From Hemerocallis citrina (taxonomy: Eukaryota; Streptophyta; Magnoliopsida; Asparagales; Asphodelaceae), in NCBI GenBank assembly GCA_017893485.1, contig CM030362.1, positions 36,959,565 to 37,023,564 of the forward strand: a stretch of DNA of 64,000 nucleotides, read 5' to 3'. Positions 53,665-64,000 of the stretch are shown piece by piece. The translations under genes were made by a program, and so were the position numbers. The stretch's first letter is position 1; every line of letters starts with the position of its first letter. The notes below the pieces were generated by a model that searched no databases, was not told the DNA's origin, and saw only the letters and a list, made by a program, of their open reading frames with translations.

Positions 53665-56600
53665 TAGGGATGGCGAACGGGTCGAGTGGGCCGGGCCGGG
53701 CCCAACCCGTACGGGTTGGCACGAATACTTAGCCGGGCCGGGCCGGGTTGCACTCTTATACGGGCCGGGCCGGGCCGGGCTAAGTTTTCGTTTGGGTGGC
53801 CCGCCCAACCCGTGAACCCTTTAGGGTTCAACCCGGGTTGGGCCGGGTCGACCCGCGGTTGGCCCGTTTAATATTATTATTATTATTTTGTTTTGGTAGC
53901 TTAAATTAAAATAATAATAATAATAATTTTACAAATGATGTATACAAACAACCATATCTTTGTTTGATGAATACTACAATTCTTCAAAAATTATAATACT
54001 AAGTAAGTAATAATACTAATAAGTAATAATACTACAATCCTTCAAATATCCCCAAATGATGTTTAATTATAATACTAAGTAAGTAATAATACTAATAAGT
54101 AATAATACTACAATTCTTCAAATATCCCCAAATGATGTTTAATTATAATACTAAGTAAGTAATAATACTAATAAACAATAAAAATCGTAATAATAATAAT
54201 AAGATTGAAAGAGTGAAATTGACAACAAATTTTGAAATATTATTCATATGAATTTAAGTTATACAATTTGAACAATTTATAACGAAATGAAGAATTCAAT
54301 TCACAAATAAGTTTTATACAATAACATATTTCTTATATACAATTTTAATTGAGTACAAGTTTTCTAATTTGACATAACAAGCAAAGCTATTGTTGTTGTT
54401 ATTGTTGTTGTTGTTCTTCGGGCGAGTTGCTCCCACTTGTGGAACTTGATAGTGCTTTCCCTTGCATCCTATCTTTAGCCTTCAGCTAGTCTTCTGTGCA
54501 AATGAGCATCTCTAACGCCTTGGGCTTCAACCGATTCCTGTAATCAGATAGAACCCTGCCACTTGTAGAAAATGCACTCTCAGAAGCAACTGTAGAGACA
54601 GGAGGAGTTAGTAAATCTTTAGCCATAATTGACAGAATACTAAAAGTGTGTTCATGTTCTTTCCACCATTGTAAAATATCTAGTGGAGAAAGAGTAGGCT
54701 CAGTATCCTGTTGGTTATACCAATTTAATTCATTTGGTTGATTAGTCCTAGGTTTTTTAGATTGAATTTGTTCAAGTAAACTAAATGTTTTATCACCAAT
54801 TCTAATTTTACCCTTACCTTTAGAACTACCAGAAGAAGAACTAACTACAGAAGTTGTACTACTAGAAGCAAAACGTCTATCATAATAATCATACAAGTTA
54901 TTTAACGTAGATTCAAACTGAACTTAAAAAGTAGCGCAATCAGTTGTTAATTCTACATTGTCCTCTAAATATCCATAAAATATTTGTATCAAATTCTTCG
55001 TACCTTCTAATTTGATACGGGGATCCATAACAGTAGCAACACAAATCAACATAGGAGGAGGAAAATAATACTTCAAAAATTTTTGAAATGCAGGTATTAC
55101 AATGTCACTAATATAGGGATCATTTAACATTTCGTTAAATATTTGCATCATGCTAACTAATTCAATAAAAATTCTACTAGAAGTAGATTCATATGTTTTT
55201 GAAAATTTTAAAGTTGCGGTTTTAAAAGGTTCTAAAAATTTCAACAAAGATTCGGCAAAAAACCAATCGGGGGGAGTCATTTCAAAATTGTGCATATTTT
55301 TTGCGATACAAAAATCATTTACAACTGCTTTATAATCGGTGACAACATTTAGTAAATCAAAAGTAGAATTCCATCGGTGTCTAACATCCTTTGAAAATTT
55401 TCTAAAAGGAACATTTCTAACCCTACACCAAGCTTTCCATTCTTGTAAAATGCTTGGACTTAATGCAATGAAATGTACACAATTTCTAATTTTATGTATA
55501 TATGGATCAGCTATTTTTAATGCATCTTGAACACATAAATTTATAATATGACATGCACATCTAACATGAAAAATATTGTCAGATGGAGGGTTTAATACAG
55601 ATTTTAAAGTAGTAATTGCTACATTATTGTTAGATGCATTATCAAAACTAATAGCCATAATTTTATCGCGAATATGAACATCACAAATTTCTATAATCCG
55701 GTTTGCTATTTCAGCGCCACTATGGGGATACGGCAACGCCGCAAGTGATATGATTCTTTTTTGAAGAATCCAATCATTGTCGATCCAATGACAGGTTATT
55801 CCCATCGTTGGAATATTGTTGACACCCGTCCAACAATCCGAAGTTAAACTAACCCTACAAGTTAAACTCCATAAAATTGCAATCAACGCGTCCTTCATTT
55901 CAACATACATTTTAAAACAATCCGATTTGCAAGTATTTCTCGGAATTCTTTTAAAATGAGGGTTTAAGGCCGTTTGATTAAAATTTTCCATGTTCCTACT
56001 CTCGGGATAGGAAAATGGCAGCTCTTCCTTAATGACTAATCGGGCCATTTCCCGACGAACAAGTTCGGGATCATAAGGGTGGCTATCTACTTGACCGGTC
56101 CTAGGGTTGATTTTTTGTTGACTTTGTATTTGATCAAGAAGTTCTTTATGATTATGTTCTATGTGCCTACTAATTGTACCGGTGCCGTCACCCCTCTTGA
56201 ATTTGTATGTTTTACTACATGTTTTACACACTTTCAAACCTATACCCGGAGTATGTTCGTCCAGGATATAATCATAAACTTATGCCAATCGCTAGTTTCT
56301 CCTCTACTTTCCCTACTACTACGGGGTTGTGTGGTTTCAGTTTGTTGTTGTTGTTCTTCTTCTTCTAATTGTATGTCACCTACACATCCATGTCGTGTGT
56401 ACCCCATTGTTCCATAGTAGGATCAATGTAATATTGGGCGGGCTCACTGGTTGGGACAATTGGTGGCCTACGTGAAGAGGAGGAGGAATCTTGTCCGCTA
56501 CGACCGCTACCACGTGATCTAGACATAATGTAGTAACGTGCTAAAGTAAAGTATGTAAAAAAAATATACAATGTAAGAGCAGTGAATTATACAAAAAAAA

Positions 56601-57379
56601 TCTAAAAAACATGAGGTTTGAGATAGAGAAGTTCAAAAAAACGAACAATAATTTTAACTACAACGCAAAAAAAAATTAACGAGAGAGATAGAGATATTTT
56701 GATACCGTTCACCGGGGAATACGCGTATGTAAAAAAACCGTTAAAATAAGAATAGAATAGAAAAGATGGAGGAGCGCTTTGCCGATTCTGCAATTGAAGA
56801 GTTGAGAAGAGGTTGAAGTAGATTTGACGAGGGTTGAAGAGAGTTGAAGACGTTGAATTTTGATTCCTATACGACCGAAATTCGATCGTGTATATGCCTC
56901 CTTGTTCTTTGTTTGATGAATACTACAATTCTTCAAAAATTCTTTACAAATGATGTATAATAGTAGAGAGAGTAAGAGAGTGAGGTGTGATTTTTTATGA
57001 GATTTTTGGGGATATTTATAGGGTAAATATGTGGGAAAAAACAAAAAATAAAAATAAAAAAATCAACTAACGGCTCAAAGAGCCGTTCGGAACGGCTCTG
57101 GAGGGAGACAGCGGAATTTCGACCGTTCGACCCGCGGGTCAACGGTCGACCCGTCACGGGTCGAACAGGTTGAAACCCGCGGGCCAACCCACGGGTTGGC
57201 GGGTCCAATTCGCAAGTTGGGCCGGGTTCGTGGGCCGGGTTTCGCGAGCCGAATTCGCGTAAATTGCGACCCGGTTCGACCCGGTACTGTTCACCGGGTT
57301 CGACCCGAACCCGCCTAGCAACTAAACGGGCCGGGTCGCGGGTGGGTCGCCGGTTGACCCGGCCCAGTTGCCATCCCTA
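53665..57379 (-). mobile_element. hAT DNA transposon, complete but mutated
   Basis: Both ends are clear: TAGGGATGGC at 53665 and the complement GCCATCCCTA at 57379. Perfect 8 bp target copies GATAACAT flank it (53657-53664 and 57380-57387). Both subterminal regions are packed with GGGCCGGG and CGGGTTGGCCCG-like short repeats, as in many hAT elements. The minus strand carries the transposase remnant. The length of 3,715 bp is typical. Stops and frameshifts make it non-autonomous now. Confidence 0.92.
54440..56530 (-). pseudogene. hAT transposase (RICESLEEPER/Ac-like), broken
   Basis: Reading right to left: a serine-rich start (MSRSRGSGRSGQDSSSSSRR), then the BED zinc finger (VCKTCSKTYKFKRGDGTGTI SRHIE). 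The catalytic region follows (SLTSDCWTGVNNIPTMGITC, IMAISFDNASNNNVAITTLK, HVRCACHIINLCVQDALKIA, DVRHRWNSTFDLLNV). The hAT C-terminal dimerisation domain closes it (LDILQWWKEHEHTFSILSIM, VSTVASESAFSTSGRVLSDY R). In-frame stops occur near 54923 and 54486, and one-base shifts occur near 56278 and about 56380. These domains and their order are diagnostic of hAT. Confidence 0.9.
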
Positions 57380-57441
57380 GATAACATGCAATGGGATACT
57401 GATATAAAGAAGGTATTGTATATTTATTAGAATACTATAAA

Positions 57442-57624
57442 TCTCTAATATTATAATGGGAGAAGGCCTTAGTGTTATTTATAAATTTGTAAATCTACCA
57501 ACACGTGCATTGGACTTGCATAACTAATATGAAGGAGGTCTCAGGTTCGAGTCTTCATTACGTCAAATTTTTTACTTTAATTTCTTTAATATATTAAATG
57601 TGCAGCACACATGTAAATTACTAT
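57442..57624 (+). mobile_element. Short Helitron-like element
   Basis: Starts TCTCTAATATTATAATGGGA after an A. It has the ACACGTGCATTGGACTTGCA, GGAGGTCTCAGGTTCGAGTC and GCAGCACACATGTAAATTAC blocks and ends in CTAT instead of CTAG. The GGTTCGAGTC matches a Pol III B box well. A stretch of TCTA microsatellite follows. Confidence 0.6.
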
Positions 57625-57916
57625 CTATTTATCTATCTATCTATAATAAAATATATAATAACTATTATAATGGAAGAATTGGAGTTATAAATTTACCTAC
57701 TTAAGTGCAACACACGTGCAACTCCAACTCTCCCATTATAATATTCACATTTATTTTTTAAAATATATAATCCTATTTATTAAAACATGCATCGCTCGTG
57801 TAAATTAGAGTTTTTACTTTAATTCTTTTAAAAAAATTAATACGTGCACCGCAAGTGTATATTACTAGTACATATAATGCTAGCATAAAATGCATGTCTC
57901 AGCTTACAGAATAGTG
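57625..57916. repeat. Shuffled Helitron-like fragments
   Basis: Pieces of the same family in both orientations (TATTATAATGGAAG, ACTCTCCCATTATAATATTC, ACGTGCACCGCAAGTGTATA, TTACTAGTAC near 57870). They probably arose by nested insertion or deletion. No gene. Confidence 0.45.
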
Positions 57917-57921
57917 ATTAC

Positions 57922-58115
57922 TGAAGAAAATAATTTTGGGGAAAAAAAATCTTATTCTTCTTGTTGTCTTTATTCTTCACTGTATATGTCTATATATAAG
58001 GATTACATTCTTGAAGAAGAAGAAAAGAGATTGAAAGAAGATTGGGAAGATGAGAGATTTGGGAAATCTGTTTCCTACATTAGGAAACAGAATATACAAT
58101 TACTATATTTCAACA
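57922..58115 (-). repeat. copia-2 3' LTR (left)
   Basis: 194 bp, TGAAGAAAATAATTTTGGGG at the start and TATATTTCAACA at the end. On the minus strand CCTTATATATAG near 57990 is TATA-like. It differs from the other LTR at only a few bases. Confidence 0.9.
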
Positions 58116-58131
58116 CTCCCCCTCAAGTTGG
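58116..58131 (-). promoter_or_regulatory. copia-2 polypurine tract
   Basis: The minus strand ends CAACTTGAGGGGGAG directly before the LTR. It follows the RNase H stop by only a few bases. Confidence 0.85.
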
Positions 58132-59533
58132 TGCATAGATATCGAGCATGCCCAACTTGTCAACAAATTTCAAGAAGAGTCGAGTCGAAACAGCCTTGGT
58201 TAGGATATCTGCGAGTTGATCTTCTGACTTCACCTTGGATATCTCAATAACTTTCTCATCTAATTTTTCTTTGATGAAGAATCTGTCCACCTCTACATGT
58301 TTCGTCCTATCATGCTGAACTGGATTAGCCGCAATATCACACGCCGCTTGACTGTCACAATACACCTTCATAGGTTCCTTTGGACCATAGCCTAAGTCCT
58401 GCAACAGGAGTTTCAGCCATAAAGCTTCTGTTATACTTAAAGCTACTCCGCAATACTCAGCCTCTGCACTAGAGCGTGCAACAACATTTTGCTTCTTGCT
58501 CCTCCATGTAACTAAATTTCCTCCAACAAAGGTGAAATATCCTGAAGTGGAGCGCCTATCGATTGTAGATCCTGCCCAATCAGCATCAGTATATACCTCA
58601 ACCTTCAAGTGTCCATGTTTCGCAAATAAGACTCCTTTTCCTAGGGCTGACTTAATGTATCTCATAATTCTCATTACCGTGTCCATATGTTGTTCCTGAG
58701 GTGTATGCATAAACTGACTTACCACACTTAAAGCATATGACAAATATGGCCTGTATGTGCAAGATACATTAGTCGTCCAACCAATCTCTGATATCTTTCC
58801 TTATCACAAGGCACTTGATCAGCTTCGTTGCATAGTTTCAGTCCTTCTTCCAATGGTGTACTAATCGGTTGACAAACGAACATTCTAGTTTTCTTCAATA
58901 AATCTAGAGCATATTTTCTTTGAGAAAGAAATATTCCCTTTCTTGAGCGAGAAACTTCAATACCAAGGAAGTATCTCAAAGGACCAAGATCTTTCATTTC
59001 GAACTCTAGTGACAAGTAGTCTTTTAATGCCTTCATCTCATCAGGATCATCTCCAGTTACTATCATATCATCAATATAAATAATGAGAGCAGTAATTTTA
59101 CCTTCTTTCCTTTTTAGGAATGGAGTATGATCAGAATTACTCTGATAGTATCCGAATGTCCTCATTGCCTTTGTAAATCTCCCAAACCAGGCTCTTGGTG
59201 ACTGCTTCAGTCCATACAATGCTTTCTTCAGACGACATACTTTGTTGCTGTGTTGGACTGGTCTGTTCGACCCTGGTGGAAGATCCATATAGACTTCTTC
59301 TGTTAATTCCCCATGCAAAAATGCATTCTTCACATCAAATTGCTCCAACGGCCAGTCAAGATTGGCAGCAAGTGTCAGTAAGACTCGGATAGTACTGAAT
59401 TTTGCCACTGGTGCAAATGTATCTTCATAATCAATTTCATATGTTTGAGTGTACCCTTTGGCAACCAGCCTTGCTTTGTATCCTCTATTGAACCATCAGA
59501 CTTATACTTCACTGTATAAATCCATCTGCATCC
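58123..59533 (-). pseudogene. copia-2 reverse transcriptase and RNase H
   Basis: RT motifs on the minus strand are DVKNAFLHGELTEEVYMDLP, CRLKKALYGLKQSPRAWFGR and IIYIDDMIVTGDD (YIDD), then MKDLGPLRYFLGIEVSRSRK. RNase H has VYTDADWAGSTIDRRSTSGY, RSSAEAEYCGVALSITEALW and VYCDSQAACDIAANPVQHDR and ends SEDQLADILTKAV. A one-base shift lies near 58735 between the two domains, and the stretch 59408-59533 has shifts before ATFAPVAKFSTIRV. RT is otherwise open over 226 codons. Confidence 0.9.
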
Positions 59534-60571
59534 TACTGCTTCTTTCCTGCTGGTAGCTCGACTATCTCCCCAGTCTCGTTCTTTTTCAAGGATTTCATCT
59601 CCTCATCCATAGCTGCTTTCCACCTTGGATCAGTAAGGGCTTCCTGCACACTATTAGGAATAGATACAGCAGATAATTGATTCACAAATGACTTATTTGA
59701 TTCAGACAATCGGTGAGTGGACACATAATGACTCATGGGATACTTGACATTACTAGTGGGATTAGGCTCGTAAGTGGGTTTGGGGATACCTCTAGTAGTA
59801 CGATTTGGGAGTTCTTTTCTTGGAGCTTCAGACAGCGATGACGATTGGTTTTGGGGTTCTACTGGGAGTAGAGATAGATCTGATGGTACTGGTGGTGGAG
59901 ATGGCTCATCTTCATGGAGGTTCGGCACTGACTGCAGATCTTCGTGGAAATTTTCTTCCTCAACCAAGTCTTCATTCGAGTGATCGTCATTACTTACATC
60001 CTGATTTTCTACCCTTATATCTGATTGTTCAGTTTGAATAGTAACCACTTCATCATAGGCAAGAGTTTGAACTTTACTTCGGTGCTCCCCCTGCAGTTCA
60101 ACCTCAGAGGAAAAATACATCTCATCTTCATGGAACACAACATCCATAGTCACAAACATCTTTTGAGTTGGTGGGTGATAACAACGATACCCTTTTCTTA
60201 TTCTGTGCATATCCCACGAAAACACAGCGGACAGCTCGAGGAGTTAACTTATTGCATTCATGTTGATGAAGATGAACAAATGCAACACACCCAAACACGC
60301 GAGGTGGCAAGTTGACGACTTTTGGTGCATTCAAAGCTTCAGTTAATGCTTGAAATGGTGTGAGGAAGTTTAGGATATTAGAGGGAACTCGGTTGATTAA
60401 GTATGCAGCAGAAGCAAGGGCTTCTCCCCAATAACTAAGTGGCAGATTTCCATGGATGAGAGAAGCACGGACCACTTCAAACAAGTGTCTATTTTTCCTT
60501 TCTGCAACTCCATTCTGTTGAGGTGTATACGAGCATATAGTCTGATGAACAATTCCGTGTTCCACCAAATA
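59533..60571 (-). pseudogene. copia-2 integrase C-terminal part and spacer
   Basis: The minus strand reads HQTICSYTPQQNGVAERKNR (integrase core E region) and PLSYWGEALASAAYLINRVP. It continues VNLPPRVFGCVAFVHLHQHE and RAVRCVFVGYAQNKKGY. After a frameshift near 60195 the acidic spacer to the RT runs to SVQEALTDPRWKAAMDEEMK. In-frame TAA lies at 60572-60574 at the boundary with the upstream integrase. Confidence 0.87.
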
Positions 60572-61534
60572 TTATTGCAGATTTGAACTCAGGTACTCTC
60601 CGCCATTATCACTCCTAAGAACTTGAATATGTGATTTATACTGAATCATAACATGCTTGTGAAATTTCTGAAACAAACCACTAACTTCACTTTTCGACTT
60701 CATCAAACAAATCCAGGTCATACGGGTACAGTCATCAATAAAGGGCACAAACCATTTGGCTCCTCCAAATGTAGTGATTTTGGATGGACCCCAAACATCA
60801 GAATGAATAATCATAAAAGGAAGGGAGCTTCTACTTGGACTTGGAGGAAAAGAGACACGATGACCTTTTGCGAGTTCACACACATCACACCAAAAGGCAG
60901 ATATATCCAACTTCAAAAATAAACTTGGAAATAATTTCTTCAAATAACCAAAAGAAGCATGCCCTAGACGTCGATGCCATAGCCAAATATCTGATTTCTT
61001 CTTCTCATCTTCGGATCCTTCCACACTTAGAGCTTGAGTCAACTTGCTCGAACATTCAGATTCTAAATCTAGGTAATAGAACTTCCCGTGTCTAACCCCA
61101 TAACCAATCGTCTTGCGAGTCCGAATATCCTTAAATACACAATGTGAAGGCCAAAAAACTACAATACAATGTAAGGCAGTGGTTATATGAGCAACAGATA
61201 ATAGGTTGAAATTTAAGGATGGTACAACTAGGGTAGTATCTAAGGTTAGGTTGTTTGTGAGGTGTATGGTACCCTCGCTAGCAATAGTGGCAGGATCACC
61301 ATTGGCAGTGGACACAGTTGATTTAGTGGATGGTTGAAAATTTTGAACTTGTCTAGAATCAAAAGTCATATAGTCGGTAGCACCCGAATCAATTATCCAT
61401 GCACTATTCATAACAGAAGCAGAAATATTAAATAACTTACCATAATTACCTGCAGCTGTAACTAATGTAGAGGCGAGTCCAATATTCTTCTTAGCTCCAT
61501 TAGTTTGTCCCATGGTAGCGGCACAAGAAAACAA
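60572..61534 (-). pseudogene. copia-2 protease and integrase N-terminus
   Basis: An open frame of 320 codons. It has the protease site AWIIDSGATDYMTFD, FNLLSVAHITTAL, and the HHCC zinc finger (WLWHRRLGHASFGYLKKLFP, FWCDVCELAKGHRVSFP). The catalytic start of the integrase follows (PFMIIHSDVWGPSKITTFGG, VPFIDDCTRMTWICLMKSKS, VLRSDNGGEYLSSNLQ). It ends in TAA. The protein lacks the gag that normally precedes the protease. Confidence 0.9.
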
Positions 61535-62369
61535 TGGATTTGATCTTCAGCAGCCAATAGTAAACGACACAACTTGGCCAAGAACAGCTCCAAGTCTTCA
61601 GCAAAACAGCAACAATCCAACGGTGGATCAATCCCTCCCCTTCTTCACAAAACAGCAAATACAAACTCCACAGCTCCCTACTCAACAGCAAACACCAAAC
61701 ACCAAACACCAAACACCAAACACACACACATCGAATCCCAACCACCAAACAACAACAGAAAAGAGGGGGCTCGGGTCTGACCGGCAATGGACGACAGGGT
61801 CGACCTCGGGAGCGTAGAGGGCGGTCGTCGACATCGCAGGTGGCACCGCGACGGGACACAGGGTCGACCGGCGGCGATTGGGTCTGGATTGGGTCTGGCG
61901 CTGCTGTCGTTGAGAATCAGAGCAAGGGGATCGGTGTTTCGGATCTGGCGTTCGACGGGCTGACGCTCGATGGGAGGAGGGGTTTCGATGAAAGGGGAGG
62001 TCGACAGGGTAGGGCTCAGGGGGATGGCGACGGGGGTGGCAGGAGCTCGGGGAGAGAGAAATTGCTCAGGGAAGCTGTGAAGAGAAGTCGACTGTGGCGA
62101 GGGGAACGGTGGCGGTGGTTGAGGGCGCTCGGGTGATGAGCGAAGAAGGCGATGGGACTCCGGGATGACTGGCGACAGGGGGAAATTGGTCAGGAGAGAG
62201 AAAGAGGAGGACGGGGTGTCTTCTTTGGGGTTTTCGGCGACGGGATCTGACGGGATCGGAGTCGATGATCGGTGACGAGATCAACAACGGGATCAGATCA
62301 AGATGGAGGTGATCAGCCTCATCTTCTTCGTCTTCACTTGGTCTAGATCTAATTAGGCTCTGATACCAT
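61535..62369 (-). other. copia-2 leader without gag, GC-rich
   Basis: This block contains a CCAAACAC short repeat (61680-61725) and a GC-rich stretch (61760-62330) with TCGACGGG/CGGGATC text. Small open frames occur but no UBN2/gag or CCHC motif. It is where gag would be in a complete element. Confidence 0.6.
62358..62369 (-). promoter_or_regulatory. copia-2 primer-binding site (tRNA-Met)
   Basis: The minus strand reads TGGTATCAGAGC and abuts the right LTR without a spacer. Confidence 0.9.
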
Positions 62370-62563
62370 GAAGAAAATAATTTTGGAGAAAAAAAATCTT
62401 ATTATTCTTGTTGTTCTTTATTCTTCACTGTATACGTCTATATATAAGGATTACATTCTTGGAGAAGAAGAAAAGAGATTGAGAGAAGATTGGGAAGATG
62501 AGAGATTTGGGGAATCTGTTTCCTATATTAGGAAACAGAATATACAATTACTATATTTCAACA
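62370..62563 (-). repeat. copia-2 5' LTR (right)
   Basis: Matches 57922-58115. It is followed by ATTAC, the right target copy. Confidence 0.9.
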
Positions 62564-62568
62564 ATTAC

Positions 62569-63171
62569 ATATGCTTAAATTTATTGAACTTGGATACTGT
62601 ACGCCCATCACACGTTGCTTCTCAAAAGATGGTTAACCGATTTGGTGATTCTTGATCATATGCAATATTATTTATTATTTAATTATTTACAAATTCTCCC
62701 ATGTGGGACAAATCAGTCCCACACTCGCCTCCTTCTCGTGCATGCTGCACACAGCCGGACCCCCACCGCCGCGCGGGCCCCACTCCACGTCAGCACACAC
62801 ACCCCACAGAGCCCCCTCCTACACCTGGGCCCCACCTCTGCCATGTCACCCACGTGCTTGTCAAAGCACATGAGCTGCCAAGCCATCTCATCTCATTTAA
62901 ATCCCGTTATTACCATTATGTGATTCAACATTATCTATTATACGTTTCATCAAAAAAAACATTATCCATACTACACTATATTATACTAGTATATTATACC
63001 TCAAAGAAATACGAGGTATTACACACACACACCTTTAAGAAATCAGCGTCCTCGCTTAATACAGGGCTTGCAACATAGTGCAAGATCTCCTTTCTAGCCG
63101 ATGTGGAGCGGAGTATCCTGATTCAGCTAATTCTAGGCCAACGCATTGACCTCGGCTCTCTCTTTTTTGGC
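62569..63171. other. Spacer with CCCACGTG-rich text
   Basis: Mostly AT-rich. A block at 62690-62880 contains GGGCCCCACTCCACGTCAGC and ACCTGGGCCCCAC text resembling the GGGGCCCACCxCCACGT units of the gypsy element at 18400. A LINE-like GTTTCATCAAAAAAAAC lies near 62950. No gene recognised. Confidence 0.4.
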
Positions 63172-63335
63172 GATTTAATTTTGAAAGGGTAATAGTAAAA
63201 AACATAATTTAATAATTCAGAATTAACGGAATATGTTAACTTAATGGAAGAATGAGTATAATGTAATTTTTCAAACGATATATGGACATTTTTTACTCAG
63301 CCCAAATATTGACTGGTACTTTGGTTTTTGCCCTA
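63172..63335 (-). repeat. Dispersed AT-rich MITE-like repeat, complete copy
   Basis: It reads TTAATTTTGAAAGGGTAATA ... TTTTTGCCCTA and is the reverse of the copy split at 46506-46570/53199-53297. Its ends are AT-rich, and I could not define terminal repeats or a duplication. Confidence 0.6.
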
Positions 63336-63908
63336 TTATGTATATTATGTATATGAAGATAAACTATCTCAGTACGTTTACAGTTGCTGAGCAGTTTGAT
63401 TTAAACCCAATCCAAAATTCCTAAACCTATTATTGCTATGCTAGCTATCATCTTTCATTTTAGGAAGAAACACTTCTTGGTTGGACTCTGTTTGGCTCTA
63501 ACATATACATCGTACGTGTTCTTCATCAATACTTTGGATAAAGCTGGTACAAAAACCCGATGTCCGGATCTGACCCGAACCCGACCTGGCATTGAACCGA
63601 AATCGATCTAATTTATACAGGTTCGAATCCTAAAATAAGAACCATTGCACTTCCGGGTCTAGATCCAAATTTGGATCCGCTCAAAATAGACCCACCCGAA
63701 CCTGATAAAAATACCCCAAAAAATATAAAATTTGAATAATAGGATTATACAGATAAATATGTAAATAGTAACTGTTAAAAATATATGTGTAAATATAATA
63801 TTTATTCATGTACTTAAGTGTCAAAATTATTGGAACTGTAGGGTAAAAAATATTTAAGTGCAAATATTTATTTTCCGCTATTAGATCCGATGGATAGATA
63901 TTTTTAAC
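63336..63908. other. Spacer before the window-end hAT element
   Basis: AT-rich, with a CCGGATCTGACCCGAACCCG stretch (63560-63690) that looks like the subterminal repeats of another hAT relative. No gene. Confidence 0.35.
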
Positions 63909-64000
63909 TAGGGGTGGCAATGGGCCGGACTTGGGCCGGACTTATATAAGCCCAAGCCCGAGCCCGAATTTATTTTTTGGGTCCAAGCCCGGCCCGATTT
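63909..64000. mobile_element. Partial hAT-like element end, cut by the window edge
   Basis: It begins TAGGGGTGGCAATGGGCCGG, the same terminal form as the hAT end at 53665. GGCCGGACTT and AGCCCGAGCCCG subterminal repeats follow. The rest lies outside the window. Confidence 0.65.

Larger units (their letters stand above)
57922..62563 (-). mobile_element. Ty1/copia retrotransposon copia-2, without gag
   Basis: It has 194 bp LTRs (57922-58115 and 62370-62563), TGAAGAAAATA...TTTCAACA, and perfect ATTAC target copies (57917-57921 and 62564-62568). The primer site (TGGTATCAGAGCC) is directly beside the right LTR and the purine tract (TTGAGGGGGAG) directly beside the left. The body encodes protease, integrase, RT and RNase H in copia order, with a few shifts and stops. 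About 830 bp between primer site and protease lack gag motifs. Only a handful of LTR differences suggests insertion is not old. Confidence 0.92.

Noticed and set aside
62690..62923. Pro/Thr/His-rich frames near copia-2
   Set aside because: Three overlapping frames in a CCCAC-rich block with no domain; likely a repeat or former promoter sequence.

Overview
This window is plant nuclear DNA, most likely from a eudicot with a repeat-rich genome. The evidence is GT-AG split exons, plant-type Ty1/copia and Ty3/gypsy elements whose primer-binding sites match initiator tRNA-Met, plant L1-like LINEs with a zf-RVT tail, a hAT transposon, short Helitron-like elements (5' TC, 3' CTAG) and a trihelix transcription factor gene. 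I cannot name the species. No bacterial, organellar, CRISPR, rRNA or tRNA gene was seen.

Layout. 1-1500: short Helitron-like copies and a LINE 3' end. 1794-2474: a host exon resembling the N-terminus of plant spatacsin-like proteins, with one frameshift. 4111-4331: an RTE-type LINE tail. 4440-5286: small 3' exons of a host gene whose last coding exon is split by an antisense copia element (copia-1, 5274-13713). Copia-1 is itself split by a 3.0 kb solo LTR (8451-11448). 13714-17018: no gene recognised. 17019-23663: a gypsy-type element with intact LTRs and target duplication, gag and protease but no reverse transcriptase. Its 3' half is a GC-rich, repeat-rich non-coding block carrying a Helitron. 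23678-24179: a foldback element. 25054-26292: an intact single-exon trihelix gene on the minus strand, the only clearly intact host gene here. 26541-35500: a non-autonomous gypsy element with 3.4 kb LTRs and a microsatellite-filled interior.

35501-41597: a plus-strand LINE split by a second copy of the 3.0 kb solo LTR (36506-39485, opposite orientation). 41852-46310: a minus-strand LINE of the same family. 46506-53297: a short dispersed repeat containing a retroposon with an 18 bp target duplication, which in turn contains a 4.87 kb solo LTR with perfect CTCTC duplications. 53665-57379: a complete but mutated hAT element with 8 bp duplications. 57922-62563: a copia element (copia-2) with 194 bp LTRs that lacks gag. 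The window ends in the first bases of another hAT-like element (63909 onward).

The mobile elements make no working pathway together; most coding parts carry stops or frameshifts. They do record a readable history of nested insertions. The most notable observations are the copia insertion that replaces the last residues of a host protein, the very long solo LTRs (3.0, 3.0 and 4.9 kb), TTAGGG-type G-tracts at an LTR start site, arrays of GTCGAC palindromes in two unrelated LTR families, a 0.5 kb foldback element built of self-complementary 21-mers, and a retroposon without recognisable coding capacity. I found no convincing new defence or biosynthetic system. All family names come from reading motifs by eye, without database searches.
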